64,000 bases of DNA from CAUTUX01 sp963545485 (GCA_963545485.1 CAUUJG010000002.1:1-64000); one strand, 5' to 3'. Counted from the first letter of the stretch, positions 26,242-36,800 are shown. Notes: generated by a model not told the origin, from the sequence alone. A program made the numbers and translations.

Positions 26242-27885
26242 TTAAACTTCTTTTAGCTTGTTTCTAATAATTTTCCCAGAAATTGTTTTTGGCAAATCTT
26301 CAACAAAATCAATCTGTCTAGGATATTTATAAGGTGCAGTGGAACTTTTTACAAAATTCTGTATTTCTTTTTTTAACTCTTCAGATGGCAAATATCCTTT
26401 TGCTGGCACAATAAACGCTTTAACGACCTGTCCTCTCGTTAAATCCGGAATACCTATAACAGCACATTCAAGAACTGCTTTATGCTCCATTAATACAGAC
26501 TCAATCTCAAATGGTGAAATTCTATAACCACTAGATTTTATAATTTCATCTGTTCTACCGACAAAATAAAGATAACCATCTTCATCTTGCCATGCCATAT
26601 CACCAGTATGATAAAAACCGTCGTGCATAACTCTATCAGTTTCAGTAGGATTTTTATAATATTTTAAAAATAACCCGATTGGAATGCCTGTTTTTAATGA
26701 AATACATATTTCGCCAACCACTCCAGGCTGTACACTATTTCCGTCAGAATCAAGTAGTAAAATCGAATAATTTGGAGTAGGTTTACCCATACTTGAGACC
26801 TTCAGAGGCATATTGATTAAATTGGCAACTGTTAAGGTTGTTTCTGTCTGTCCAAATCCTTCCTTTATTTCAAGCCCAAGTGCTTCCTTAATTTTTGCAA
26901 CAACTTCTGGATTCAAAGCCTCGCCAGCTGTTGTAAGGTATCGTAATGATGACAAGTCAAACTGAGATAAATCGGCTTTAATTAAAAATCTATATATTGT
27001 AGGCGGTGCACAAAATGTCGTCACCTTGTATTTTTCTATCAACTTAAGCAATTCAACATAATCAAACTTTTTAAAATCAAATGCAAACACACATGCACCA
27101 ATAATCCATTGTCCATATAATTTGCCCCATGCTGCTTTGCCCCATCCAGTTTCTGCAACAGTTAAATGTATGTCATTTTCTTTTATATCATGCCACCATT
27201 TAGCTGTGACAAAATGTGCCAGTGAATAGGTGTGTGAATGTTCTGCAATTTTCGGGTATGCTGTTGTTCCAGATGTAAAAAACATTAGCATTGGTTCACT
27301 ACTTTTAGGCATTCTATTCGGATCAATTTTCAGTTTTGTTGAGCATCGCTTATATGCATCTTCTATATCGTACCATCCATTTCTTATTCCATCAGATGAG
27401 ATTTTTATTATATCTTTTTTTAACTCTTTAATTGCAAGCTCTGCTTCTTCCACACATTCTTCTGTGGATACACATATTATTGCATTTATATCTGCCTCTT
27501 TAATTCTATACAGTAAATCTTTCTTTTTAAGTTGAATAGTTGCTGGAACAGCTACTGCACCTATTTTGTGTAATGCAATCATAGATATCCAGAAATTATA
27601 GTGTCTTCTAAGTACTACAAGTACCCTGTCGCCTTTCTTTATTCCTAAAGACAAAAAGTAATTAGCTACTTGATTAGACATGTGCATTATATCTGCAAAA
27701 GTGAATTTTTTTTCCTCTAAATCATCAGATATCCACAATAGGGCTGTTTTATTCGGCGTCTTTTTACCATAATAATCTATAACATCATATCCAAAATTAT
27801 AATTTTCATAATTAAAAAAAGAGATATCCTTAAGACATCCATTCTTAGTTATCTCTTCTTTGATAAATTTTTTATATAACTCCAT
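26242..27885 (-). CDS. AMP-forming acyl-CoA synthetase (ACSM/acetyl-CoA synthetase-like)
   Basis: 547 aa of the ANL superfamily, activating a carboxylic acid with ATP and CoA through an acyl-adenylate. Motifs in order: FFTSGTTAYPKIAEHS (A3, about 202-217, with Ala in place of the usual Gly), EGFGQTETT (A5), YHTGDMAWQDEDGYLYFVGR (A7/A8), IIKSSGYRISPFEIES and the terminal PKTISGKIIRNKL with catalytic lysine about K538. The PKIAEHSH sequence and overall pattern resemble medium-chain acyl-CoA synthetases (ACSM) more than strict acetyl-CoA synthetases, but the substrate cannot be read from sequence. It follows pckG after 30 nt in the same transcription unit. Confidence 0.9.
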   Translation of the reverse strand: MELYKKFIKEEITKNGCLKDISFFNYENYNFGYDVIDYYGKKTPNKTALLWISDDLEEKKFTFADIMHMSNQVANYFLSLGIKKGDRVLVVLRRHYNFWISMIALHKIGAVAVPATIQLKKKDLLYRIKEADINAIICVSTEECVEEAELAIKELKKDIIKISSDGIRNGWYDIEDAYKRCSTKLKIDPNRMPKSSEPMLMFFTSGTTAYPKIAEHSHTYSLAHFVTAKWWHDIKENDIHLTVAETGWGKAAWGKLYGQWIIGACVFAFDFKKFDYVELLKLIEKYKVTTFCAPPTIYRFLIKADLSQFDLSSLRYLTTAGEALNPEVVAKIKEALGLEIKEGFGQTETTLTVANLINMPLKVSSMGKPTPNYSILLLDSDGNSVQPGVVGEICISLKTGIPIGLFLKYYKNPTETDRVMHDGFYHTGDMAWQDEDGYLYFVGRTDEIIKSSGYRISPFEIESVLMEHKAVLECAVIGIPDLTRGQVVKAFIVPAKGYLPSEELKKEIQNFVKSSTAPYKYPRQIDFVEDLPKTISGKIIRNKLKEV

Positions 27886-27915
27886 CTTGCAGGTTTTGCG
27901 AGCACCTTCCGTTAC

Positions 27916-29688
27916 TTATTTAACATTATTTTTTAATGTTTCGAGTTCCTTTACTAGTTCTTTTGGCAATGTTTTATCAGCATCGAACTTCGCATAAAAC
28001 TCTTCTATTCCTTTTGCGTCTTCACGCCACAGTTCATTTTCAACTGTTAATAAATTTTCAATATCTGCTTCGGTCATTTTCAATCCATTAATATTGATGT
28101 CCTTTGCATTAGGAACAAATCCGATTGCAGTTTCTTTTGCATCAACTTCGCCATCAACTCTTTTAATGATCCAATCAAGCACTCTCATATTATCTCCAAA
28201 ACCAGGCCACAAGAAATTACCATTCTCATCAGTTCTGAACCAGTTTACATTAAATATTTTTGGCTGATGCTTAACCTTTTTACCAATCTCTATCCAATGT
28301 TTGAAATAATCTCCCATATTATATCCACAGAATGGCAACATTGCCATAGGATCACGACGTACAACACCAACTGCACCACTCGCTGCGGCTGTTGTTTCAG
28401 ATGCCATTATAGAGCCTATAAATACTCCATGATTCCAGTCTCTTGCTTCATATACTAATGGTGCTGTCTTTGCTCTTCTACCACCAAATATGATTGCATC
28501 CAAAGGTACTCCGTTTGGATTTTCGAAATCTTCAGATATACAAGGACAATTAATTGCTGGTGCTGTAAATCTGGAGTTTGGATGAGCACCCTTGATTCCT
28601 TCAGCTCTTTCTTTATCCGTCCATGGATTTCCTTTCCAATCAATAGCATCTTTTGGTGGATTCTTATCCAAACCTTCCCACCAAACTGTATTATCTGTTA
28701 AATTATGTACAACATTAGTAAATATTGTATTTTTTCTTGTTGATGCCAATGCATTTGGATTTGTTTTCTCATTTGTTCCTGGAGCAACCCCAAAGAAACC
28801 ATTTTCTGGGTTAATTGCATACATCTTTCCATCTTTAATTTTAATCCATGCAATATCGTCACCTACTGTATAAATTTTATATCCTTTATCCGCAAATTCT
28901 TTTGGTGGAATTAACATTGCAAGGTTTGTTTTTCCACATGCAGATGGAAATGCTGCAGCAACATATCTTTTTTCTCCATTTGGTTTTTCAAGGCATAAAA
29001 TCAACATATGTTCTGCTAACCAGCCTTCTTTATTGCCCAAATATGATGCTATTCTTAATGCAAAACATTTTTTACCCAATAAAACATTTCCGCCATACCC
29101 AGAATTTACAGACATAATTGTATTATCTTCAGGGAACTGGCATATGTATCTCTTTTCAGCATCTATATCTGCTTTTGCATGTAACCCTCTAACAAAGTCA
29201 TCACTCTTACCAAGCTGATTCAATACTTTCTGACCTATTCTTGTCATTATATGCATATTGAGAACAACATATATTGAATCAGTTAACTCAATACCTATCT
29301 TTGAGAAAGGTGAGCCAACAGCACCCATTGAATATGGAATAATGTACATTGTTCTGCCCTTCATTGCTCCATCATATAGACCTTTCAACATTTTATATGC
29401 TTCTTTAGGTTCCATCCAATTATTTGTAGGTCCAGCATTTTCTTTTTTTCTTGTACAAATAAATGTTCTTCCTTCAACTCTAGCTACATCGTTTTCTTTT
29501 GTTCTGTGTAAATAACAACCAGGCAACTTCTCTTCATTCAATTTTATCATTTCCCCAGTTGCACATGCTTCAGCTCTCAGCTGGTTCAGTTGTTCCTCAC
29601 TACCATCAATTAATACAACTTTATCTGGCTTACATAGTTCAACTGATTCTTCAACAAATTTTGTTAATCCTTTACTTAAAAACTTCAT
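27916..29688 (-). CDS. pckG: Phosphoenolpyruvate carboxykinase (GTP)
   Basis: 590 aa, converting oxaloacetate plus GTP to phosphoenolpyruvate plus CO2 (gluconeogenesis), or the reverse in fermentative CO2 fixation. It carries the GTP-type P-loop AAFPSACGKTNLAM (catalytic region about 244-258, with C251 the hyper-reactive cysteine of this class), VGDDIAWIK, FGVAPGTNEKTNPNA and NWFRTDENGNFLWPGFGDN. Length is normal. The ribosome binding site AGAGAGG precedes the ATG. Promoter and palindrome are upstream, and acyl-CoA synthetase follows. Confidence 0.97.
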   Translation of the reverse strand: MKFLSKGLTKFVEESVELCKPDKVVLIDGSEEQLNQLRAEACATGEMIKLNEEKLPGCYLHRTKENDVARVEGRTFICTRKKENAGPTNNWMEPKEAYKMLKGLYDGAMKGRTMYIIPYSMGAVGSPFSKIGIELTDSIYVVLNMHIMTRIGQKVLNQLGKSDDFVRGLHAKADIDAEKRYICQFPEDNTIMSVNSGYGGNVLLGKKCFALRIASYLGNKEGWLAEHMLILCLEKPNGEKRYVAAAFPSACGKTNLAMLIPPKEFADKGYKIYTVGDDIAWIKIKDGKMYAINPENGFFGVAPGTNEKTNPNALASTRKNTIFTNVVHNLTDNTVWWEGLDKNPPKDAIDWKGNPWTDKERAEGIKGAHPNSRFTAPAINCPCISEDFENPNGVPLDAIIFGGRRAKTAPLVYEARDWNHGVFIGSIMASETTAAASGAVGVVRRDPMAMLPFCGYNMGDYFKHWIEIGKKVKHQPKIFNVNWFRTDENGNFLWPGFGDNMRVLDWIIKRVDGEVDAKETAIGFVPNAKDININGLKMTEADIENLLTVENELWREDAKGIEEFYAKFDADKTLPKELVKELETLKNNVK

Positions 29689-29700
29689 TTTTCCTCTCTT

Positions 29701-29727
29701 CCGACAACACTAAACACATCATGTCGG
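29701..29727 (-). promoter_or_regulatory. 5'-UTR hairpin before pckG
   Basis: On the minus strand CCGACA and TGTCGG at the two ends of this 27-nt segment can pair, forming a stem-loop that ends just before the AGAGAGG ribosome binding site. It could stabilise the mRNA 5' end or modulate translation. The stem is only 6 bp. Confidence 0.35.
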
Positions 29728-29741
29728 TATAAATCAAATAT

Positions 29742-29777
29742 GTTATAATTATAACCCATTTAACTAATTTCAGTCAA
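29742..29777 (-). promoter_or_regulatory. pckG promoter with overlapping 14-bp palindrome
   Basis: On the minus strand TTGACT (29772-29777) and TATAAT (29748-29753) are 18 nt apart, a near-consensus sigma-A promoter about 60 nt before the pckG start. The -10 element lies inside GTTATAATTATAAC (29742-29755), a perfect 14-bp palindrome that could be a repressor site covering the -10 region. Confidence 0.65.
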
Positions 29778-29804
29778 TTTTCCATTTTTAAAAATCAGCA
29801 CAAG

Positions 29805-31328
29805 TCATACCTTTTCAAGTACTAATAATTTGTTTAACGGTACTTTAAACTTCTGTTTATTTTCACCCTCATAAACTTTATCATTCAACATTGATTTCCA
29901 TTTACCTTTAGGTAATAGGACTGTTTTTTTTCTGCTACATTTATGCACAACCGGTGCTACTAAATATTTGTCACCTAACATAAATTGTTGCTTTGCCCTA
30001 TGCATGTTTTGATTTGGAAACTCGTACTCCATATACCGCACTATCGGTTCTCCAGACCCTGACGCTTGTCTCGCAAGATCATATATATAGTCTGCAAATT
30101 TTTCATGTATATGAGATGCTTCTACACACATGTTTGCAAACTTCTCGTTTTTTAATTTCCATATTGATTTTGAATACTGCATCATTGGCATTAGAGATGC
30201 ACACTCGGCAGCTCTAACAAATAGTTCGTTATCCATTTTCTTTCCAGGTTTAAAATCAATGTCTCTTCCTCCACCAACCATGTCAGCACATGCATATGGA
30301 GACCCTATAATAGATAAAAGTAAAATATTTGGAATTAGGGCTCTGAGCCCTAAAATACTATTCCACCTATGTCTCTTATCTGACAATCTCTGTGCTATAC
30401 TAAGCCCTCCACATTTCCATGCTGCCCGCAACTCGTTATACTTATATTCAGTACCAAGTTTTGCCCACAGTTCAGATTGTTTATTTGCTGTCGTATTCAT
30501 TTCCGTAATGTCCGTATCGAAATAATACTGAGCATCTCCACCATCTTGTTTAAATCCATCTATTCCATAATTGTGCTGTAACCGCTCACATTGTTCTTTA
30601 AACCATTTAACGGCATATGGATGCGACATATCAAGCAATGCATCTTTACCATTCCACCATTTTCTTATGGCAACATTATTCATGTTATCTCTAACGAGTG
30701 CGTTTCTCTCCTTCAATTTTTCAAAATCAGGTGATGATGGCGATATAAATGGAGCTATCCATAAAGAAACTTTAAATCCAAGTTTAATTAACTCATCAAC
30801 CATTTTCTTTGGATTTGCAAATTTTTCATTAAAATCCCATTCACCAAAGCCTCTTTGCCATCCATCATCGATAATTAGCTCTCCAGCAGGCATTCCTGAA
30901 TTAATTATGCTTTGTGCATATTTTATTATGTCATCTTGATTCTGATTCTTTAAGAGTTCAATCCATGTACAATACTGCGGACTTATAAATTTTTCTTTAG
31001 GAGGCAATTTACCATCAAACGGGAAGTACTTCTTTGATGCATCAAGATACGCATCTTTTAAATTATTGTTGTGATCAAAAATTTCTATTTTTTCCTTTGA
31101 TTTAAAAATTATTTTATTCCCTATTACAACTGTTTTTAATCCACTCTCAGACCACACAAATCTACCTTTAGTACTTACATAAAATGGTGCTGATTGATTG
31201 TATAAGACATTTCTCAAATCATTACAATAATATGGCTTAAATGCTGATATCGGCATCAAAAATCCTAATGCAACATTCCCCCCATACCAATATTCATGCT
31301 TCAAAAATTTAACAATGAGTTTTTCCAT
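29805..31328 (-). CDS. Glycoside hydrolase family 31 (alpha-glycosidase)
   Basis: 507 aa, a (beta/alpha)8-barrel alpha-glycosidase (alpha-glucosidase, alpha-xylosidase or related). Seen: IIDDGWQRGFGEWDFN, LGFKVSLWIAPFISP (the GH31 strand 3-4 region), and GIDGFKQDGGDAQYY, in which the first Asp (D262) is the probable nucleophile. RLSDKRHRW supplies D317 as the probable acid/base, and SPYACADMVGGG follows. It is short for GH31, with a small N-terminal beta domain, and has no signal peptide, so it acts inside the cell on imported sugar. A TTG at 31352 is an alternative start, but the AAGGGTGG ribosome binding site fits the ATG at 31328. The specific substrate is not predictable. Confidence 0.88.
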   Translation of the reverse strand: MEKLIVKFLKHEYWYGGNVALGFLMPISAFKPYYCNDLRNVLYNQSAPFYVSTKGRFVWSESGLKTVVIGNKIIFKSKEKIEIFDHNNNLKDAYLDASKKYFPFDGKLPPKEKFISPQYCTWIELLKNQNQDDIIKYAQSIINSGMPAGELIIDDGWQRGFGEWDFNEKFANPKKMVDELIKLGFKVSLWIAPFISPSSPDFEKLKERNALVRDNMNNVAIRKWWNGKDALLDMSHPYAVKWFKEQCERLQHNYGIDGFKQDGGDAQYYFDTDITEMNTTANKQSELWAKLGTEYKYNELRAAWKCGGLSIAQRLSDKRHRWNSILGLRALIPNILLLSIIGSPYACADMVGGGRDIDFKPGKKMDNELFVRAAECASLMPMMQYSKSIWKLKNEKFANMCVEASHIHEKFADYIYDLARQASGSGEPIVRYMEYEFPNQNMHRAKQQFMLGDKYLVAPVVHKCSRKKTVLLPKGKWKSMLNDKVYEGENKQKFKVPLNKLLVLEKV

Positions 31329-31369
31329 TTTCCACCCTTCTAAGTGTATCAAAACTTGTTTATTAAAAT

Positions 31370-31397
31370 AAAGAACACCGTTTGCACGGTGTCCTTT
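31370..31397 (-). terminator. Hairpin terminator after rpsU
   Basis: On the minus strand a 12-bp stem (AAAGGACACCGT / ACGGTGTTCTTT, one G-U pair) closes a GCAA tetraloop and is followed by ATTTTAAT. The stem is strong but the U-tract is short, so some readthrough into the GH31 gene is possible. Confidence 0.75.
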
Positions 31398-31435
31398 GAG
31401 AAAACAAAAAATGAAAAACTAGAACTTTTAAATGA

Positions 31436-31621
31436 TTATCTCTGTTTCAAGTACATACGCTTTCTTGCTGCTTCAGCTTTTTTCTTTTTCTTTACACTTG
31501 GTTTTTCGTATGCTTCTTTTCTGCGAAGATCACCGATTATACCATCATGAGCACATCTTCTTTTCCATCTTCTAAGTATCATTTCTAATGTTTCGTTTTC
31601 TTTGGCTTCAACTCTTGACAT
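31436..31621 (-). CDS. rpsU: 30S ribosomal protein bS21
   Basis: 61 aa with the bS21 signature: KENETLEMILRRWKRRC near the start and EAYEKPSVKKKKKAEAARKR at the end. bS21 binds the platform of the small subunit near the 16S 3' end and affects initiation. A very strong ribosome binding site (GGGGAGGTGATA) precedes the ATG. It has its own promoter and terminator, so it is a single-gene unit. Confidence 0.97.
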   Translation of the reverse strand: MSRVEAKENETLEMILRRWKRRCAHDGIIGDLRRKEAYEKPSVKKKKKAEAARKRMYLKQR

Positions 31622-31651
31622 ATTATCACCTCCCCGCAGTTCAATACTGCA

Positions 31652-31680
31652 AGTATATGCTTTTATGTGTTTTTTGTAAA
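31652..31680 (-). promoter_or_regulatory. rpsU promoter
   Basis: On the minus strand TTTACA (31675-31680) and TATACT (31652-31657) are exactly 17 nt apart. The start site would fall about 25 nt before the ATG. The 5' UTR would begin near GCAGTATTGAACTGC, whose 5-bp arms can form a small hairpin next to the ribosome binding site. Confidence 0.6.
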
Positions 31681-31752
31681 ATAATTTTTTAACCTTGCAA
31701 GTTAATCTTTATTAAATAAATATTATTATACGCTTACACTCTTTATCTCACT

Positions 31753-31779
31753 CATGTATTCATATAGAATGAATACATG
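31753..31779 (+). promoter_or_regulatory. Perfect 10-bp inverted repeat containing the antiporter start codon
   Basis: CATGTATTCA (31753-31762) and TGAATACATG (31770-31779) pair perfectly around a 7-nt loop. The last three bases are the ATG of the antiporter gene. No Shine-Dalgarno is present. The hairpin, if transcribed, would bury the start codon. As DNA it is a good operator candidate. Confidence 0.5.
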
Positions 31780-32832
31780 GAACTTGCAGGTTATATTTTT
31801 CTTTTAATTATAGGTCTAATATTAATAATATTTGGGGGCGATGCATTTGTCGATGGAGTTTCTTGGATCGCAAAAAAACTCGGTATCCCACAATTTATTA
31901 TAGGAGCCACGCTAGTTTCATTCGTTACAACGCTCCCTGAAATTATTGTTTCAACTATTGCAGCTGGTGAAGGAAAAACAGATTTGGCTATAGGCAACGC
32001 TGTTGGTTCTGTTAATGCAAATATCGCTTTAATCATGAGTCTCTCAATCATATTTATACCTGTTGCAATAAAGAGAAAAGAGTATGCTTTTAAATTTATT
32101 TTATTTCTCATAAGTGTTGTGAGTCTCTGGTTGCTCTCATTTAAATCAAAAAGTCTTGCTTTGTGGGGAGCTGGAATTTCAATAATTCTATTTGTCGTTT
32201 TTATAACGGAAAATATTATCGTTACAATTAAAAAATACAAAGCAAAATTCTGCCTTGAAAATACTATCAATATTGACGAATATCATGTGGTTACAAACAG
32301 CAAGGAATTTGCACTAGGTCAAGATGGAAAAATTATTAAATTAAAATTAAAAGAAAAGTCATCTAATAAAGAAATTGTTAGCAATGTATTTCGTTTTATT
32401 TTTGGCATAGGTGGCATAATCGGTGGTGCTCAACTTTTAGTTACATATGGAGAAAAATTTGCATTTAAAGTTGGTGTTCCAAGCCGTATTATAGCTGTAA
32501 CCGTTATAGCTATTGGAACTTCACTCCCAGAACTTGTAACTACAATAACCTCAATTATTAAAAAGAAAGCTGACTTGTCAGTTGGAAATATAATTGGAGC
32601 AAATGTTATTGATATTACTCTAATTCTTGCTTTGTGTGCCTTTATCTCCGGGAAACCTTTACCAGTTAACAATCAATCACTTCTACTTGATTTCCCATTC
32701 TGCATAGCCGCAGGAGCTATAGCGATAATTCCAACATTACTTTTTGGTAAATTTAAACGCTGGCAAGGTATCATGCTGTTGGGTGGATACATCGCATATA
32801 TTGCTGTACTAGCCACAAAATTTATCAACTAG
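31777..32832 (+). CDS. Calcium/sodium antiporter (CaCA family, YrbG-like)
   Basis: 351 aa with about ten membrane helices and the two alpha-repeats of the Ca2+/cation antiporter superfamily. Repeat 1 (about 30-75) reads IGATLVSFVTTLPEIIVS followed by AIGNAVGSVNANI. Repeat 2 (about 228-275) reads VIAIGTSLPELVTTITS followed by SVGNIIGANVIDI. The conserved ion-binding Glu occurs in both (LPE). Repeat 1 has FVTTLPE where many members have FGTSLPE. A hydrophilic loop of about 50 residues separates the halves. It exports Ca2+ in exchange for Na+, which would fit the Na+-type ATPase in this genome. It is the only complete plus-strand gene, and its end overlaps the convergent AEC gene by 8 nt. Confidence 0.92.
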   Translation: MELAGYIFLLIIGLILIIFGGDAFVDGVSWIAKKLGIPQFIIGATLVSFVTTLPEIIVSTIAAGEGKTDLAIGNAVGSVNANIALIMSLSIIFIPVAIKRKEYAFKFILFLISVVSLWLLSFKSKSLALWGAGISIILFVVFITENIIVTIKKYKAKFCLENTINIDEYHVVTNSKEFALGQDGKIIKLKLKEKSSNKEIVSNVFRFIFGIGGIIGGAQLLVTYGEKFAFKVGVPSRIIAVTVIAIGTSLPELVTTITSIIKKKADLSVGNIIGANVIDITLILALCAFISGKPLPVNNQSLLLDFPFCIAAGAIAIIPTLLFGKFKRWQGIMLLGGYIAYIAVLATKFIN

Positions 32833-33871
32833 CAAATCCTGGCAATCCCGTAAGAAACATTATTAGCGGAACTGTAAGTGATGCAAGTACTGATGACATA
32901 AGAACAATACTTGCAGTTGTTTTTTGATCTCCTCCATACAATTCTGAAAATCCCAATGTAATAACTGCTGTAGGCATTCCTGATAAAATAACTAAAGTCT
33001 GTTTTAATATTCTGTCCATCGGAATCTTATACATAATTCCATATACGATCAAAGGTATGGCAAGTATTTTTAGAAATACTGTAATGAATATTTTGTAATC
33101 GCTGAAAAAATCTTTTACCTTAACAAAACCAAATCTGAGTCCTAGTACAATCATACATAATGGTGCTGTCATGTCTCCTAACATTTTTATGGCATCGCCT
33201 ATCGGTGTAGGTACTTTTGCATTCGTAAAAAATAATGGTAATGCTACTACCAATGTCAGTGTCTGTGGATTAAAAATAGCCTTTCTAATACTTATATATT
33301 TCTTTTCACCGGTTATTATGAACACTCCCAATGTCCAAGCCATTATATTCATAGCTAACACAAACATTGTTGAATAAACTATAGTTTCATCAGATTCAGG
33401 AAATAAAACTTTTAAAACGGGTACACCAAAAAATCCGACATTACCAAATATTGTACATAATGTCATTGCTCTAATACCACGACCGTGCTTTATAAGTTTA
33501 TATAATCTTTCTTCTTCACTTCCTTCAAGTATAAATAAGGGATCAAATTTCTCATCTTTCAGCAATTCCCGTGAAGCCTTATGATCATCATAAAATTTGA
33601 ATGTTGCAAAATACATTATCAAAAACAAAGATACTTGCAAAACTACAGCAAATATAAAAGCATATAAAATATTGATCCCTATTTGCGGTGTATATTGAAT
33701 CTTTATAAACGAATCAAGAGATAAAAATGGCTGCCCTACATAGAGTAATAATGCAGAAAAGCTCTTTAAAGAGCCTTCCTTAATCAACTTACTTTTCACA
33801 AGTAGGTAGCCGGGAATCATCATGGCTACCAATAAAAGCATCTTTACAAAAGTATCAGCAAATCCCAACAT
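32825..33871 (-). CDS. AEC-family (auxin efflux carrier-like) transporter
   Basis: 348 aa with about ten membrane helices in two halves of five. Seen: MLLVAMMIPGYLLVKSKLI at the start, FGNVGFFGVPVLKVLFPE in the middle and LVILSGMPTAVITLGFSELYGGD near the end, matching the bacterial AEC/BASS-like fold that moves small organic acids such as malate or malonate. The substrate cannot be predicted. It starts 22 nt after the stop of the 8818-aa gene, with an AAGTAGG ribosome binding site, and is probably expressed from the same transcript. Confidence 0.88.
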   Translation of the reverse strand: MLGFADTFVKMLLLVAMMIPGYLLVKSKLIKEGSLKSFSALLLYVGQPFLSLDSFIKIQYTPQIGINILYAFIFAVVLQVSLFLIMYFATFKFYDDHKASRELLKDEKFDPLFILEGSEEERLYKLIKHGRGIRAMTLCTIFGNVGFFGVPVLKVLFPESDETIVYSTMFVLAMNIMAWTLGVFIITGEKKYISIRKAIFNPQTLTLVVALPLFFTNAKVPTPIGDAIKMLGDMTAPLCMIVLGLRFGFVKVKDFFSDYKIFITVFLKILAIPLIVYGIMYKIPMDRILKQTLVILSGMPTAVITLGFSELYGGDQKTTASIVLMSSVLASLTVPLIMFLTGLPGFAS

Positions 33872-33893
33872 ATCCTACTTGTTAAAAATTCTC

Positions 33894-36800
33894 CTATCCA
33901 TTTACAGTTATAGTTTGTTCAGCACTAACAACCCATGCGTTTGGATTTCCATTGCTATCAAATCCACTCATTATGTTATTGTTAACATCTAATACAGTAC
34001 CATAATATGCTTTCAACTTATATACAATCTTTTGATTGTTTGCTGCACTTAATGTTATTGAATTACTATTGCTTGCAAATATTTCTGTATATGTTGTCAC
34101 ATCGCTACCATCTTTTCTCTTTATAGTAACTGTACCTTTCCATACAACCGGTACCCCATTTATTCTTGTTGTCAATGTCTGACCACTTACAAGTGATGCA
34201 CCTGTCCAATTTGCTGCATTATATGATGTTACTTTAACCTTATATGGAACTATTACTTTACCAAGATCTCCAAAATACAGTGTTGCATTACCACTTTCTC
34301 CTTTAGTCTGTTGACCACTGATATACAATTTGTAATTACTCTGCATCGATACATCAGCATCACTATTTGCACTCAAAGTAGCTGTATTTACTGTTGTTCC
34401 TTTAATAACATATCCGAATTCATTTACCATAAACTTATAACTTGTTGATGTATATGTTACTTTATATTCACTAGGCACTTTGTGCTTATTAATATTATAT
34501 GCATCTACTTCAAATTCTGAAGTTGCTGTTCCATCAGCTATATTGGATGTATAGAATGTATTTTCAATCTTTGTTATAGTGTCTTCAGTAAACGCAAATG
34601 GTATCTTGAATATCTGAGTTGTGCCATCTTTCAATGTAATATTTGCCTTCAGCCATGCTGCTCGCCCTGATGCATTTGCGATCATTTCGTTATATGACCA
34701 CTCAAATGTACCATCTCCACCTGTTGAATTAGATTTAAATGTCATTAAATCGCCATCAGCATTTCTAAGCTTCAACTCTGTTATATTATTTATCTGATTC
34801 TTAAAGTCACTTAATTTAAACTGATATGAAGAATATGAACCATTTTTAGGCTCTATCTCACCACTACTCCAAATGTTTATGAATCCTTTAATTCCTGATA
34901 ATGTAGTGTTTTCAGATGTATTTAACCTTGTAGCTTTCAAGTTCTTAACTTTAACTGTGTAATATATCTTTTGTATTCCCACATTGTGTACTTTCTTTGA
35001 GCCATCCTTTCTTGTGTAATTATATTCGTTTCCAGCATTGACCTTTAGAACTATTCTATATTCTCCACCTTCTGGTAACAGCTGTACTGTAGAAATATCC
35101 CAGTATGCATCAACTTCAGCACCATTACTTAACCTTACTCTCTTAGGCAGATACTTAAATACTCCCTTTTGAATATCTGTCATTTCAAGATATTCACCAG
35201 ATTTAGCTTTATAATATATTCCGTATTCATCTTCGTAATATATTCCATTCTTCTTCACGCTGTATCTTGTAACACTTGCAGGTAAAGCCAATTCCTCTCT
35301 TGTTAATTTTGTACCACTAAGATCTTTGTAAATAGCTTCTGGATCCTCAGGATCTGCAACTTGATATGTACCATCTGATAATTTCTTATATCTTATTCCA
35401 CTATATCCTGGTATTCTTTCAGCGAAATTCTTATTCAAACTTCTATTTAATGTATATAATCTATCAATCGCTTCACCAAACATACTTGTGTCATATGGTG
35501 CAATGTTTGTCTCTTCACTTGATGTTGCATCATTTACAAATACAGGGACTTTTACAACACATCCCAATGATGTAAATACTGTACTCCTTATTTTTGCCTC
35601 CACATACTTGCGTCCACCTTGATAGTTGTATTCAACTTTATCAAGATTCCAATCTACATTTACTTCATCAACTGCACTATACATATATACATAGTCTCCA
35701 TTTGGATCAGCTTTAAATCTTCTAGTTGCTATATCTATTGAATACTTAACTACATTTCCGCCATCTTTGAACAAGCTGTACATATTTCCACCGGTAAGTT
35801 TTTCAATGTCTTTGTAATTTGTCCATTCATGTTCAGCTATAAATTTGCCTTCAAGATATACTTTTGTCTTAACTATCTGATACAGTTGTCTAAACATTGA
35901 TTCTTCTTCACTACCATATACATTAAATCTATGTTTCAATCCGGTATCTGTAACATCCATATTATCTGATGCCAAATTAGTATTTGTTGATGTAAGTTGT
36001 GAGCTTGAAATGCTATATATTACATCTTCTTTGTACAATACAAGGTCTGTCTTTTCAATATTTCCATCTTCTCTATCATACACATACATCTTCATAGAAT
36101 AGTTCTTTCTGGAATCAAAGCTCATGTTTTCTTTAATTGGTAATCCTTTGAAATCTATTCTAAATGTCTTTTCGCAATCTTCAACTTTATTTCCAAGACC
36201 ATCAATATATCCATATCTTACCTTCAATTTCGCAGGTATGAAATCAGGATTGAATCTATACATGTTTACTATCTCGACCTTCTTTGGCATATTTGTATTT
36301 TTACCAAAATATAGTCTTATATATTCATTATTAGTTCCTTCATATGTTCTTACAATATATGAACCTTCTTCTTTCTCATATATTTTTGTATATCCGGTTA
36401 ATTCAAATTCTGTATCCAAAACTCTTCTATGTAGAACTTTTAATGGCATCAATGCATCTACTCTATATCCCGCATATCTTGTCCCCGTGAATACATAATT
36501 AGGATCTGTCTTTTTCATCAAAGCCTCATATTCACTTATCTTCATATATTTGTTAACACCATCAATTTCAACATAACAATATGAACCGATTGAAGTTTCT
36601 TTATAATATGTAAGTTTAACTTTTGCATCTGTATATTCACCACCATCAGTTCTTATATATGAATCTGAAGGCCATTCTGCAAACATCTTTACCGTTTGTC
36701 CTTCTTGAGTATCAACATCTACCTCGTTAGGTAATTTCAAATCTTTAAATGATTTTACTTTTGTAGGGTCAATTGTCATAGATCTATATGCTGGATTGCT

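Noticed and set aside
31622..31776. Riboswitch in the rpsU/antiporter intergenic region
   Set aside because: Only short hairpins are present and no conserved aptamer core is recognisable. Two divergent promoters account for the spacing.
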